A DNA stretch of 64,000 bases, from assembly GCF_017743865.1 (NCBI RefSeq), contig NZ_JAGHRJ010000002.1, forward strand, positions 62,001 to 126,000, given 5' to 3'. Within the stretch, counting starts at the first letter, position 1. Each line of letters opens with the position of its first letter. The position numbers were made by a program, and so were the translations under genes. The notes below the pieces were generated by a model. The model searched no databases. It was not told the DNA's origin and was given only the letters and a program-made list of their open reading frames with translations. Positions 36,978 to 46,431 of the stretch are shown piece after piece. Source of the stretch: Labrenzia sp. R4_2. Its GTDB lineage: Bacteria > Pseudomonadota > Alphaproteobacteria > Rhizobiales > Stappiaceae.

Positions 36978-38039
36978 ATGACAAGCCAAGCCAAAGCTGC
37001 CCCGGCTCCTGCCGCCGTCCCCAAGCCACCGGCGCCACCGATCCGGCGTTTGAATGGGGTGCAGCGTGTCGCCGCCCTGCTTCTATCGCTTGGACGGACC
37101 AGCTCCCAAAAACTGCTGCGCCATTTTGATCAGGAAGAGATCAGGATGATTACAGTCAGCGCGGCCCAGTTGGGAACAGTCGCTTCTGCGGAATTGGACA
37201 AGCTTGCCGAAGAGTTCATCGATCAGTTTTCCAACGGCACCACCTTGTTCGGCTCTGCCAACGAAGTGGAAAAGATGCTGGAAGGCGTTCTGCCGGACGA
37301 ACAGCTGGCGGACATCATGTCGGATGTCCATGGCAATTCAAACCGCTCGATCTGGGACCGGCTAACGACTGTATCGGAAACCGTATTTGCCAACTACCTG
37401 TTGAAAGAGCACCCGCAAACGGCGGCCTTGATCCTGACGAAAATCAAGCCGAGCGCAGCCGCAAAGGTTCTCGGCCACATCCGGGCCGACATGCGTAATC
37501 AGCTGGTGCGGCGGATGTTGTCGATCAAGGCGGTGGTCCCGGAAATCATGCGCGACGTGGAAAAGACGATGCATGAGGACTTCATGCTCAACCTGTCCGG
37601 AACACTGGAAGCAGATTCCCATGCGCGCATGGCTGACATCTTGAACAAGATGGAGCGGGATCACATGGAAGATGCGCTGGAAAACCTCAACGAGATCAGG
37701 CCGAAAACGGCTGAACTCCTGAAGGGTCTCCTGTTCACCTTCGACGACATCAGCAATCTCAATGCACGTACCCGGATGGCGATCTTCGATCAGATCCCAG
37801 CAGACCGGATTGTCCTGGCATTGAAGGGAACTTCAGCAGAATTCCGCGAAGTGGTCCTCTCGTCCATGACATCCCGCGCCCGCAGAATTGCCGAACACGA
37901 GCTCGCAGCTGGCGAGCCGGCAGCGCAGCGCGACGTTCTGGAAGCCCGCAGCTCGATCACCAACCTTGCACTGGAAATGGCGGGACGCGGCGAAATCGAG
38001 CTTAATCCGAAACAGGATGAAGGGGCTTACTTTGCATAA
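36978..38039 (+). CDS. fliG: Flagellar motor switch protein FliG
   Basis: FliG joins the C-ring to the MS ring and carries the torque-generating C-terminal domain. The ATG at 36978 (GAGG upstream) gives 353 residues; a TTG at 36942 would add twelve. After an Ala/Pro-rich lead, RRLNGVQRVAALLLSLGRTS begins the N domain. EHPQTAALILTKIKPSAAAK is the conserved middle-domain EHPQ motif. The C domain contains LLFTFDDISNLNARTRMAIF with charged residues that face MotA. The length is normal. It lies between fliN and flhB. Confidence 0.95.
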   Translation: MTSQAKAAPAPAAVPKPPAPPIRRLNGVQRVAALLLSLGRTSSQKLLRHFDQEEIRMITVSAAQLGTVASAELDKLAEEFIDQFSNGTTLFGSANEVEKMLEGVLPDEQLADIMSDVHGNSNRSIWDRLTTVSETVFANYLLKEHPQTAALILTKIKPSAAAKVLGHIRADMRNQLVRRMLSIKAVVPEIMRDVEKTMHEDFMLNLSGTLEADSHARMADILNKMERDHMEDALENLNEIRPKTAELLKGLLFTFDDISNLNARTRMAIFDQIPADRIVLALKGTSAEFREVVLSSMTSRARRIAEHELAAGEPAAQRDVLEARSSITNLALEMAGRGEIELNPKQDEGAYFA

Positions 38040-38094
38040 GGACCACTTGTTCCGGCCCAACGGCGGTCTGCGTTTCTAAGGAGACTGCAGGGCG

Positions 38095-39171
38095 ATGTCG
38101 GAAGAAGCGGATAAGGACTCAAAAACAGAGGAACCGACCGAGAAAAAGATCCAGGACGCAATTGAGAAGGGCAATACGCCGGTCTCCAAGGAAGCTCCTG
38201 TTCTTGCAATGTTGATCGGTGCCTTGTTGATCGGCGGTTTCGCAATAACATCTGGGGTGCGCCAGCTTGTTTCAGACATGGCGCACCTCCTGGACGTATC
38301 GGGAGGATTGGACCTTGGTAACAGCGCAGACGCACTCATGCTGTCCCACAGCCTGTCCATCAAGGTTGGGCTGTTCCTTGCGCCGATCATCGCAATTTTG
38401 TCGGCGTCCGGGCTTGCATCCGCATTCCTTCAGAACAAACCCAGCATCGTTCCAAACCGGATCAAACCAGAACTCAGCAAGCTATCGCTCAAAAAGGGCT
38501 GGTCGCGGATTTTTGGTGCCCAGGGCTTTGTCGAATTCCTCAAGGCGGTTTTCAAATTCAGCACGGTCAGCGCAATCGTATATGCTCAGTTCCGCACTCA
38601 TGAAGCGGATCTGATCAACGCCATGTTCACCGATCCAAGTGCCCTCCCCGAAATGATACTGCAGATATCTCTGCGGCTGATTTCCGGTGTCTGCATTGTC
38701 ACAATCCTTCTCGTGACCGTCGATATCCTCTGGTCGCGTTCTCACTGGCGCAAGAACCTGCGGATGACCAAGCAGGAAGTCAAAGACGAGCACAAACAGA
38801 TGGAGGGCGACCCCATCGTGAAGGCGCGGCAGAGATCGCTTGCACGCGACCGCGCCCGCAACCGCATGATGTCAGCGGTTCCCCAGGCAACTCTGGTGGT
38901 CGCGAACCCGACTCACTTCGCGGTCGCTTTGCGGTATGACGGTGAGAAAAACCCGGCGCCGGTCGTTGTGGCGAAGGGACAGGACCTGATTGCTTTGAAA
39001 ATCAGGGAAATTGCCGAGACCAACGACATCCCGGTGATCGAGGACCGGCAGCTGGCGCGCTCACTTTACGCGGCGACAGAAGTGGAGCGGATGATACCGC
39101 CTGAATTCTATCGCGCTGTTGCTGAAATTATCTGTTTCGTTTATTCACGCAAATCCAAGACCGCTGTATAA
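38095..39171 (+). CDS. flhB: Flagellar export gate protein FlhB
   Basis: FlhB is the substrate-specificity switch of the flagellar type III secretion gate. The 358-residue protein starts with the family's charged EEPTEKKIQDAIEKG stretch. Four membrane helices follow, and then the cytoplasmic domain with the self-cleaving NPTH motif (ANPTHFAVALRYD, about residue 270). AAGGAG precedes the ATG. The length is normal. It is followed after 24 bases by an unknown gene on the same strand. Confidence 0.96.
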   Translation: MSEEADKDSKTEEPTEKKIQDAIEKGNTPVSKEAPVLAMLIGALLIGGFAITSGVRQLVSDMAHLLDVSGGLDLGNSADALMLSHSLSIKVGLFLAPIIAILSASGLASAFLQNKPSIVPNRIKPELSKLSLKKGWSRIFGAQGFVEFLKAVFKFSTVSAIVYAQFRTHEADLINAMFTDPSALPEMILQISLRLISGVCIVTILLVTVDILWSRSHWRKNLRMTKQEVKDEHKQMEGDPIVKARQRSLARDRARNRMMSAVPQATLVVANPTHFAVALRYDGEKNPAPVVVAKGQDLIALKIREIAETNDIPVIEDRQLARSLYAATEVERMIPPEFYRAVAEIICFVYSRKSKTAV

Positions 39172-39195
39172 AACAATGAATAATGGAGGGTTTGG

Positions 39196-39642
39196 ATGAG
39201 TAAGCTGCGTGAGGCTGCCGCAATGGAACCTGAAGCGGATGATAAAACCCGCAAGCGCCAGGCGGCAATTGCCGAGGCCTTGACCGGTTTCATTGAAGAC
39301 TTGAAGCTCGTCGACGTTCTGGATTTTGCCGCCTACATCCGGCTCGAACAGCACGCCAACATCGCCGACCTTGTGAAGACCTCTGCCGAACTGTTCTTCA
39401 AAGAAGACACGCTGCGGTACTCCATGGGCGGACAGGCTGAACTCGATTGGGATAGCCTGCCACGAATTAAGCTGGACCTGGAGTTCCTAAACAAAGGTGT
39501 CTGGATCTATTTCACAGTTATCCTGGCCTCGCCCGACAATTCGGTAACAGTGTCTTACGTGGAAATTCCAGACTCTGGCGGCGATCCGGACAAGGAAGCC
39601 GAATTGATGCTCGAAGCATTGAAAGATGCCCGGCTCAAATAG
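39196..39642 (+). CDS. Unknown protein at the end of the flagellar operon
   Basis: This 148-residue protein starts at an ATG with GGAGGG seven bases upstream, 24 bases after flhB. It appears fully cytoplasmic: a charged helical N-terminal half (AAIAEALTGFIEDLKLVDVL, ANIADLVKTSAELFFKEDTL) and a beta-rich C-terminal half (KLDLEFLNKGVWIYFTVILA, VTVSYVEIPD). I recognise no family. The strong ribosome site and close spacing support it as a real last gene of the motA-flhB unit. A function in flagellar assembly or motor control is inferred from position only. Confidence 0.72.
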   Translation: MSKLREAAAMEPEADDKTRKRQAAIAEALTGFIEDLKLVDVLDFAAYIRLEQHANIADLVKTSAELFFKEDTLRYSMGGQAELDWDSLPRIKLDLEFLNKGVWIYFTVILASPDNSVTVSYVEIPDSGGDPDKEAELMLEALKDARLK

Positions 39643-39712
39643 GTTTGCGTGTCTTGGTGAGTGGTCCTTGTGTATGCTGAAGCAAGGGCGCAAATCCTCA
39701 AAAACGAGAAAT

Positions 39713-39734
39713 GGTCGCTCTATTCAGAGCAACC
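39713..39734 (-). terminator. Possible terminator of nlpD
   Basis: In reverse-strand RNA, GGUUGCUCU pairs with AGAGCGACC (39713-39721 and 39726-39734) with one G-U pair and a 4-base loop. It is followed by a moderately U-rich stretch (ATTTCTCGTTTTT). It lies 66 bases after the nlpD stop, in the gap where nlpD converges on the flagellar unit. Confidence 0.4.
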
Positions 39735-39799
39735 AATTCATTTTCCAGACAGCTTTGGGAAAGACTGCGAAGTTGCCCTAATCTGCGGGCAGCCCCAGC

Positions 39800-41233
39800 T
39801 TAGCGCCGTGGCAGGTATTTTAGCGGATCGACCGGCTTGTTGCCTTGGCGCAATTCAAAATGCACCTGCGGCTGATTGACCGAGCCGGTGGCACCGGCGA
39901 GCGCGACAGGATCTCCCCGGCGCACCGTATCGCCGCGTTTAACATTCAAAACGCTGTTGTGAGCATAGGCGGAAACCCAACCTTCGTCGTGGCGGACAAG
40001 CACAAGATTGCCATACCCTTTCAGCTCATTCCCGGCATAGATAACCGTCCCGTCCCCGGCCGCTTTGACCGGTGTTCCCTCAGGAACCGCCAAATTCACG
40101 CCTTCATTGCGGCCACCACCCGGTTTTGCGCCGAAATCGGAAATGATACGGCCACGAACTGGCCAACGGAACTTGGCAACAGGTTCATCGGCTTGGGGCT
40201 GAATGCTCGCAACCTCGATTGGTTTTTCAGGTGCAGCCTCCGTCTTGACCGGTGCATCTGCCGCAGAATCTGGAGCTGCAATTGGGGTCGTTTCAACCTG
40301 AATTGAGTCGTCAGAACGGTTTGTTGAGACAATCCGGTCCGGTTGACGCTTGGGAGATGGAACACTTGAGCCACTACCTGCCACGGTCTGCGGGACAGAT
40401 GCGGTCACGATCGGCGCGCTCACCCCTTGAGGTTTGCTCTTCGGCAATGCACTCACCGGGACAACCGGGGCAGCGACAATGGCAGGTGTTGATTGGGTCA
40501 CCTGCGCGAAAGTCGGTTGCGCATACGGCTTTCGGTCCGGGCGCGGGGCCGCTCGCGACACGTTTGGTATGGAGCCGGTAACGACATTTTCGCTCCGCGA
40601 AACAGTTGGCAGTTGCACGGCTCTCGTCTCACCGTCGGTGGTGCTCGTAGAGCCGTTCCGGTCTGAATAAACATAGGTCGGGATGATCAGAGATTGGCCC
40701 GCCTGCACACTGGATCGGCTCTGAAGACCGTTGACGGATGCGACAGCCTGAATGGGCACGCCATAGCGGCGGGAGATCGACGCGAGCGTATCGCCCTGCC
40801 GCGCTTTGATCTGGGTTCCGCCAGCTGCAGTCCAGCCTTTCCAGTCCTTGCCAGCAGCAAGTGTCTCCGGCGCAGGACCCGATGGGACCGGAGCCGATGT
40901 GATGGACGGTGCAATGGGAGCACTGACGACAGCTGGAGATGTAACAGGTGCGGGCTGACGCGGGATCGAACCGGTCGAGATAGGAGCAGACGTGTTTTGC
41001 GGCAAGCCAGCCGTCGTTCCACCGGTGCCGTTGATAATGTCCTGATAGGACGGTTGCACGGGGGCAGATCCGGTCAGGATTTCTTTTTGATTGGCGGTGC
41101 TGGCGGTGTAAATGTCGTTGGGTCCGAACCGCTCGGTGGCCGAGGAACACCCTGCAAGAGCTGCTGCCCCAAGAGTAACCGTTGCGACTTTACCCAGTAA
41201 ATCCTGGCGGAGGAAACGCATCCGCTTTTTCAT
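39800..41233 (-). CDS. nlpD: NlpD-like lipoprotein with LysM and inactive M23 peptidase domain
   Basis: This 477-residue envelope protein has a lipobox LAGC (Cys29), a Pro/Ser-rich linker, a LysM domain (KARQGDTLASISRRYGVPIQ, about 145-190) and a C-terminal M23 (LytM) domain (about 375-477). The zinc-binding His and Asp of active M23 enzymes are both Asn (GGGRNEGVNLAVPEG), as in E. coli NlpD, which activates the amidase AmiC instead of cutting. YAHNSVLNVKRGD and QVHFELRQGNKPVDPLKYLP match NlpD closely. It lies in the surE-pcm-nlpD order also seen in enterobacteria, here with two extra genes in between. Confidence 0.9.
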   Translation of the reverse strand: MKKRMRFLRQDLLGKVATVTLGAAALAGCSSATERFGPNDIYTASTANQKEILTGSAPVQPSYQDIINGTGGTTAGLPQNTSAPISTGSIPRQPAPVTSPAVVSAPIAPSITSAPVPSGPAPETLAAGKDWKGWTAAGGTQIKARQGDTLASISRRYGVPIQAVASVNGLQSRSSVQAGQSLIIPTYVYSDRNGSTSTTDGETRAVQLPTVSRSENVVTGSIPNVSRAAPRPDRKPYAQPTFAQVTQSTPAIVAAPVVPVSALPKSKPQGVSAPIVTASVPQTVAGSGSSVPSPKRQPDRIVSTNRSDDSIQVETTPIAAPDSAADAPVKTEAAPEKPIEVASIQPQADEPVAKFRWPVRGRIISDFGAKPGGGRNEGVNLAVPEGTPVKAAGDGTVIYAGNELKGYGNLVLVRHDEGWVSAYAHNSVLNVKRGDTVRRGDPVALAGATGSVNQPQVHFELRQGNKPVDPLKYLPRR

Positions 41234-41504
41234 CGACTCAACCCAAACTGCTTTACATGGCTGCTGTGGTTAAGATTAGAAAGCAGTAAGGTTTATAAAG
41301 ACTAAAGAAGAGGCCTCGAATTCCAGTCAATCTGAAAAACCTGCACGCCGCTAAAGGCCTGCAACACCCGCAATTCTGCCGATTTTCAATTCAACTCAGG
41401 GCAATTGCATAAGGTAAACGCACATCGGACCTTCAGGCCAGCATCCTTCGGGCAACCGGCTGGATCGTCCGACTCAGTTCCCTCGCATTCGCCAATTGTC
41501 GAGA

Positions 41505-42041
41505 TCACTGCGCCCTGCAGTGGGATAACGGAATCGGTGTCAGATGAAACGTCCCATCGTCGGGCGCCCTTTGAAGAACGCGATCCCCGGCGTCGCACTG
41601 ATTGAAATCGAGATCGGTCCCACCTGTCAGTACGAGTTTGTCATCGGACCGGCCCTCCAGGAAGAAACGGCCGCCGTCACACTCAATTTGGCAAAGTAGC
41701 CGGTTGCCATCCGGCTCGCAGATCGCGTCCGTTTGCCACCCCTCGTTCTGCCCTTTCATCCAGACATCCAGCTTCACGACCAGCCTTGGCGTATCCGGAT
41801 AGGGTTGGAACGGGCTGTCCATCCCCAAAGGCTCTTGCTTCGACGGAAAGTGGCTGATTGCTATATCGACAGTGTTTTGCGCAGGATGATCTTTTTGGTG
41901 CTGCAGACTGTAAGTTCGCCCATAGCAATTCGGAAAACTCATGAAATAGTCTTCGAGCGGCAATTCATCCGCCAACGGCGACCCCATTCCACAAACCAAG
42001 GCAGAAACAAGGACCAAGTGTCTTTTCAATAGCGACAGCAT
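41505..42041 (-). CDS. Secreted protein of unknown function (first of two between pcm and nlpD)
   Basis: This 178-residue protein has a signal peptide (LKRHLVLVSALVCGMGSPLA, cleavage near residue 25). The mature part has five or six cysteines, including CEPDGNRLLCQIECDGGRFF and FNQCDAGDRVL, which suggests disulfide bonds in the periplasm. I know of hypothetical periplasmic proteins of alphaproteobacteria with a similar CxxxCxGGxFxL pattern, but no function. It stands 23 bases downstream of the other secreted-protein gene and 271 bases before nlpD. Confidence 0.72.
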   Translation of the reverse strand: MLSLLKRHLVLVSALVCGMGSPLADELPLEDYFMSFPNCYGRTYSLQHQKDHPAQNTVDIAISHFPSKQEPLGMDSPFQPYPDTPRLVVKLDVWMKGQNEGWQTDAICEPDGNRLLCQIECDGGRFFLEGRSDDKLVLTGGTDLDFNQCDAGDRVLQRAPDDGTFHLTPIPLSHCRAQ

Positions 42042-42063
42042 CTTGTGCTCCTCCTATTTCGCC

Positions 42064-42483
42064 TCAGCAGGAATGGGCTGGCTCCAGACCCGTATCAAGA
42101 AACCGAAAATCCAATCGTTGACCGCTGTTTCCTTCCACCACAACATTGAGCCCGGTGCTGTCATTGACCCACCGTCCAGAAATTGATCCGGCGACCGCGT
42201 CGCAACTCGATCCGAGATAAACGATTTCCTTTGCCGCCAGAATATTTCCAGTAAAGCCGTCTCCGCCCGTGAACTCGAAACGGTACTTATCGATCAGGGA
42301 CGTCAGGACATAACCGTTGGGATTGGATTGAATTGAATACAACAGACCGTCACCACCAATGGCGATGAATTCAACACCTGCTGAATATGAGGGCAATTGT
42401 TTTTCGACCCAGTCTTCTGCAAGAGAAGGACTTACAAGGCCCAGAAAACATGTAATCAAAATAGAAAAACGCTGACACACCAT
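42064..42483 (-). CDS. Secreted protein of unknown function (second of two between pcm and nlpD)
   Basis: The ATG at 42483 gives 139 residues with a signal peptide (MVCQRFSILITCFLGLVSPS, cleavage after LA) and GGGGG just upstream. The frame is open to 42594, but that longer version overlaps pcm. The mature protein is beta-rich, with YSAGVEFIAIGGDGLLYSIQ and SGRWVNDSTGLNVVVEGNSG. It has two cysteines, Cys in GSSCDAVAG and a C-terminal Cys (EPAHSC), possibly a disulfide. No family is recognised. It shares a likely transcript with the next secreted gene. Confidence 0.68.
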   Translation of the reverse strand: MVCQRFSILITCFLGLVSPSLAEDWVEKQLPSYSAGVEFIAIGGDGLLYSIQSNPNGYVLTSLIDKYRFEFTGGDGFTGNILAAKEIVYLGSSCDAVAGSISGRWVNDSTGLNVVVEGNSGQRLDFRFLDTGLEPAHSC

Positions 42484-42554
42484 ACCATCCCCCAGATACG
42501 GTTTCATTCGTATCATGACGCTACGGCAGCAACAACATGCGCCATAACGGGGTT

Positions 42555-43247
42555 CTACAGATGTTGAGCAACACCCGGCATAAGGGAAACCCATCGGACT
42601 TCCGCAACTGTCTTGCTTGCGCCGATGCTCTCGGCTTTGGTGATCCGCACGAGCGATTGGGCTTTTCCCGGCGGGCCCAATGGAGCGATCAAAATGCCAT
42701 CCGGTCTAAGCTGCGCGATCAAAGTATCGGGTATCTCGGAGACTGCCCCGTTCAGAACAATCCGGTCAAAGGGGGCTTTCTTCTCAAGACCCGAGAGCCC
42801 ATCCCTGTGTTCCAGCGATACGTTTGTCTGTTTCAAGGCCGCCAGGCGTTGATCCGCCAGCTTGAGAAGGGTCTGATATCGGTCAAGACTGTAAACATGC
42901 CGGACAAGCTGTGAGAGGATCGCAGTCTGGTACGCGGACCCCGTACCGACCTCCAAAACCGTTTGATCTGACTGCAAGTCGAGAAGCTGGAGCGCAAACG
43001 CAACTTCGCTTGGCGCGGTCATGGTCTGCCCGCACTCCATTGGAAGTGCGGTGTCTTCGTAAGCCAGATTGTGATAGCGGGCCGCAAGAAAAAGCCGTCG
43101 TGGCAGACGTTCAATGGCAGACAGAATGTTCACGGAGGCTATGCCGCGCTGACGCAAGCCAAGCACCAGGGCCGCACGCGCCTCCGCTTCATCCGGCAAG
43201 TTCGATTGCGTTGCCCGGTCGTCATCACCGGGAACGAATGCGGCCAT
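42555..43247 (-). CDS. pcm: Protein-L-isoaspartate O-methyltransferase
   Basis: Pcm methylates isoaspartyl residues in aged proteins so they can be repaired. The 230-residue protein has the N-terminal motif LRQRGIASVNILSAIERLPR and the substrate-loop AYEDTALPMECGQTMTAPSE. The SAM-binding site is VLEVGTGSAYQTAIL. The usual GQTISQP is GQTMTAP here, a modest divergence. The length is normal for the bacterial enzyme. It lies 227 bases downstream of surE, a classical pairing. Confidence 0.92.
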   Translation of the reverse strand: MAAFVPGDDDRATQSNLPDEAEARAALVLGLRQRGIASVNILSAIERLPRRLFLAARYHNLAYEDTALPMECGQTMTAPSEVAFALQLLDLQSDQTVLEVGTGSAYQTAILSQLVRHVYSLDRYQTLLKLADQRLAALKQTNVSLEHRDGLSGLEKKAPFDRIVLNGAVSEIPDTLIAQLRPDGILIAPLGPPGKAQSLVRITKAESIGASKTVAEVRWVSLMPGVAQHL

Positions 43248-43474
43248 TCACGCGTTCTCCATTACCCGCCCCCGGGAGACCCGTTTGCCGCCAGACATCC
43301 CTGGCAGCCTACAGATGGGTAAACCGTGAGAGATTCTCACCGCCACCCTGTCCTCATACTGACCGACCCGAGCGCAAAGACACAATGGCCGTTCGGGTGT
43401 GGCGCCCTGTTTTCCCGGTTAAAGAACGTCTTGGGGACTCATCACAAAAGGAGAAGTCGCAGCAAAGAGGGAAA

Positions 43475-44233
43475 TCAGCCAAGACTGTCCGCCAACCGAC
43501 CGACGAGATCATGCGCAGTCAGATCGATCCGAAGCGGGGTAACGGAAACATACCCATCGGCAACGGCGTGAAGGTCAGAATTATCCAAAACTGATTTTCC
43601 GCGGTCCTGGAATTTCAGCCAGTAGTAAGGATTGCCGCGACCATCCGTCCGCTCATCAATGGACAGGCCGCTTTGTTCATGATGCCCCTGCACCGTGACC
43701 TTCACGCCCTTAACCGCATCGGCGGGCCCAACCGGGAAATTGACATTCAAGAGGGAGTACGGCGGCAGGTCGAAGGTCATCAGTTTCGTGAAGAGCTCCG
43801 GCGCATGCGCCTCCGCAACTCCATAATCCGGCTCTGACTTCGGGTTCCAGCTGTAGGCCTGGGAAACCGCGATAGAGCGAATGCCCAGGATTGCAGCTTC
43901 TATCGCGCCTGCAACTGTCCCTGAATAGGTGACGTCTTCTGCAAGGTTTTGCCCGCGGTTGATACCCGACAGCACCAGGTCCGGCAGACCCGGAAGCACC
44001 TTTCGGCAGCCCATGATCACGCAATCGGTCGGAGTGCCTTTCACAGCGAAATGCCGGTCGTCGATCTGGCGCAGGCGAAGCGGATCTCCAAGGGTCAGTG
44101 AATGCGCCACGCCACTTTGATCCGTCTCCGGCGCGATCACCCACACATCGTCGGAGAGCGTCTTTGCGATCCGTTCGAGGGCGTAGAGCCCGGAAGAGTG
44201 AATGCCGTCGTCATTGGTGATCAAAATGCGCAT
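43475..44233 (-). CDS. surE: 5'/3'-nucleotidase SurE
   Basis: SurE dephosphorylates nucleoside monophosphates and short polyphosphate in stationary phase. The ATG at 44233 gives [20 protein letters not shown], the standard start with the metal-binding Asp pair; a TTG at 44254 would add seven residues. Other motifs are [29 protein letters not shown] and [20 protein letters not shown]. The 252-residue length is normal. It lies between serS and pcm. Confidence 0.95.
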   Translation of the reverse strand: MRILITNDDGIHSSGLYALERIAKTLSDDVWVIAPETDQSGVAHSLTLGDPLRLRQIDDRHFAVKGTPTDCVIMGCRKVLPGLPDLVLSGINRGQNLAEDVTYSGTVAGAIEAAILGIRSIAVSQAYSWNPKSEPDYGVAEAHAPELFTKLMTFDLPPYSLLNVNFPVGPADAVKGVKVTVQGHHEQSGLSIDERTDGRGNPYYWLKFQDRGKSVLDNSDLHAVADGYVSVTPLRIDLTAHDLVGRLADSLG

Positions 44234-44281
44234 GAAAAATCCGTTCTTGGCCAAAAGGTAGGGGTTAAGGGCCTGGTGCCC

Positions 44282-45562
44282 TTAACCGATCTTTTCCAAA
44301 CCGCCCATATAGGGCCGCAGGACGTCCGGCACAGTAATGGTCCCGTCCGCGTTCTGATAATTTTCAAGAACCGCGATCAGCGCACGCCCGACAGCGATTC
44401 CGGATCCATTCAGCGTGTGGACATGCACTGGCTGCTTGGAATCGGCTGGACGGAAGCGCGCATTCATGCGCCGGGCTTGGAAATCACCACAGACGGAACA
44501 AGACGAAATTTCACGGAACGTGTCCTGCCCCGGCAACCAGACTTCGATGTCATAGGTCTTGCGGGCTCCAAAGCCCATATCACCAGTACACAACGTCATG
44601 ACCCGGTAATGAAGGCCGAGTTTCTGCAGAATCATTTCGGCGCAACCAAGCATCCGCTCCAATTCATTGAGCGACTCCTCCGGTGTCGTGACCGACACCA
44701 GCTCGCATTTCTGGAACTGATGCTGACGCAACATGCCCCGGGTATCCCGGCCCGCAGAACCAGCTTCAGACCGGAAACAATAGGTCAAAGCGGTGACACG
44801 CAGCGGCAGTTGATCCTCGGACATGATCTCTCCGGCCACCAGATTGGTCAGCGGGACTTCAGCGGTCGGGATCAGGTAGTGGTCAGTTGTGGTCTTGAAG
44901 AGATCTTCTTCAAATTTCGGCAACTGGCCGGTGCCATAGAGCGGATCGCTGTGAACCAGCAACGGTGGCGAGACTTCCGTGTAGCCGTTTTCCTGCGTGT
45001 GCATATCGATCATGAACTGACCGAGGGCTCGCTCCAGCCGCGCTATCTGGCCTTTCAGAATGACAAAACGCGAGCCAGACAGCTTGGCAGCGGCGGAGAA
45101 GTCCATCCCACCGAGCTCTTCACCCAGTTCGTAATGCTCCTTCGGTGCTTCATTGAAGGTGAACGCCGGTTTGTCGCCATGGGTCCGGTAAAGCACATTG
45201 TCCGCTTCATCCGCGCCTTCCGGGACATCATCGTGCGGAAGGTTCGGAATGACGGCCATCGCCTCTTCCAAAGCTCCGATCAGCTTGCGTTCTTCTTCCT
45301 CACCAGATTGAATGAAGGCCTTGATCTGAGCGACTTCGTCGATCAGCTCTTGAGCTCGCGCATCATCTCCGGAGCCTTTGGCCTTGCCGATTTCTTTGGA
45401 GGCCGCGTTGCGCCGTTCCTGGGCTTCTTGCAGCTTGGTGATGTGGGAGCGACGGGAATCGTCCAAGGCAATCAAATTGGCAGCAGAAGGCTCATAGCCC
45501 CGCTTTGCCAAAGCCTTGTCAAAGGCATCTGCGTTTTCCCGGATCCATTTGATATCAAACAT
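44282..45562 (-). CDS. serS: Seryl-tRNA synthetase
   Basis: SerS charges tRNA-Ser. The 426-residue class II synthetase has the N-terminal long coiled-coil arm (about 30-110, with [20 protein letters not shown]). The catalytic core shows motif 2 [20 protein letters not shown] and motif 3 [20 protein letters not shown], with [16 protein letters not shown] between. The length is normal. It lies 68 bases downstream of tatC and 48 bases upstream of surE, as in other Rhizobiales. Confidence 0.97.
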   Translation of the reverse strand: MFDIKWIRENADAFDKALAKRGYEPSAANLIALDDSRRSHITKLQEAQERRNAASKEIGKAKGSGDDARAQELIDEVAQIKAFIQSGEEEERKLIGALEEAMAVIPNLPHDDVPEGADEADNVLYRTHGDKPAFTFNEAPKEHYELGEELGGMDFSAAAKLSGSRFVILKGQIARLERALGQFMIDMHTQENGYTEVSPPLLVHSDPLYGTGQLPKFEEDLFKTTTDHYLIPTAEVPLTNLVAGEIMSEDQLPLRVTALTYCFRSEAGSAGRDTRGMLRQHQFQKCELVSVTTPEESLNELERMLGCAEMILQKLGLHYRVMTLCTGDMGFGARKTYDIEVWLPGQDTFREISSCSVCGDFQARRMNARFRPADSKQPVHVHTLNGSGIAVGRALIAVLENYQNADGTITVPDVLRPYMGGLEKIG

Positions 45563-45630
45563 CTTCGCTTCCCGAACGGCGGTCTTTGTCTAAGGACTGG
45601 CCGCCGCGGTAGGAAGACTAAGCTTTAGAT

Positions 45631-46431
45631 TTATGCCGCAGCATCCTCAGCTTCACGCTCGGCCTCACGTTCCGCGCGCTTTTTCTCCACCATCCGGACG
45701 GACAGAATGGAGACTTCGTAGAGAAGCAACGTTGGCAGTGCAAGACCGATCTGCGAGATGGGGTCCGGTGGTGTCAAAATAGCCGCAGCTGCAAAGGCAC
45801 CAACGATCGCGTATTTGCGTTTCTGCTTGAGACCTTCAGCCGTCACCATGCCTGCGCGGCCCAAAAGCGTCAGGATCACCGGCAACTGGAATACGAGACC
45901 GAAAGCGAAAATCAGGATCATGATCAGACCGAGATATTCGCTCACCTTTGCGAGGTGCTCGATCGCCACTTGGCCCGACCCGCCGGTTTGTTCCATCGAC
46001 AAGAAAAAGCCCATCGCCATCGGCATGACGAGGAAATAAACCAGACACGCACCAATCAGGAACAAAATAGGTGTGGCAACCAAGAACGGCAGGAAAGCGC
46101 CACGCTCATGCTTGTAAAGCCCCGGTGCCACAAACATGTAGACCTGGCTGGCAATCACCGGGAACGCCAGAAACAAGGCGCCGAAAAGCGCAAGTTTCAG
46201 CTGCGTGAAAAACCACTCCTGCGGGGCCGTGAAGATCATCTTCACGTGCTCCGGGTCCGGCGCTGCACGCAGGTACGGGACAGTCAGGATGTTGTAGATG
46301 TCGGTGGCGAAATAGAAGCAGATTACGAACATCGCCAAGATGGCCGCGATGGACCACATCAACCGCTGGCGCAGTTCGATCAAATGCTCGATCAAGGGCG
46401 CCTTTGAGGCGTCGATATCTTCCTGGCTCAT
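45631..46431 (-). CDS. tatC: Sec-independent protein translocase TatC
   Basis: TatC is the polytopic twin-arginine signal receptor. The 266-residue protein has six membrane helices. It starts with the conserved APLIEHLIELRQRLMWSIAA, then FTAPQEWFFTQLKLALFGAL with the essential Glu and Phe, and FLIGACLVYFLVMPMAMGFF. The charged C-tail (VEKKRAEREAEREAEDAAA) is longer than in E. coli. It overlaps tatB by four bases. Confidence 0.96.
   Translation of the reverse strand: MSQEDIDASKAPLIEHLIELRQRLMWSIAAILAMFVICFYFATDIYNILTVPYLRAAPDPEHVKMIFTAPQEWFFTQLKLALFGALFLAFPVIASQVYMFVAPGLYKHERGAFLPFLVATPILFLIGACLVYFLVMPMAMGFFLSMEQTGGSGQVAIEHLAKVSEYLGLIMILIFAFGLVFQLPVILTLLGRAGMVTAEGLKQKRKYAIVGAFAAAAILTPPDPISQIGLALPTLLLYEVSILSVRMVEKKRAEREAEREAEDAAA

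Noticed and set aside
44102..45628. A 508-residue forward open frame
   Set aside because: It lies entirely antisense to serS and the end of surE, which have clear family motifs; high GC content gives long open antisense frames.
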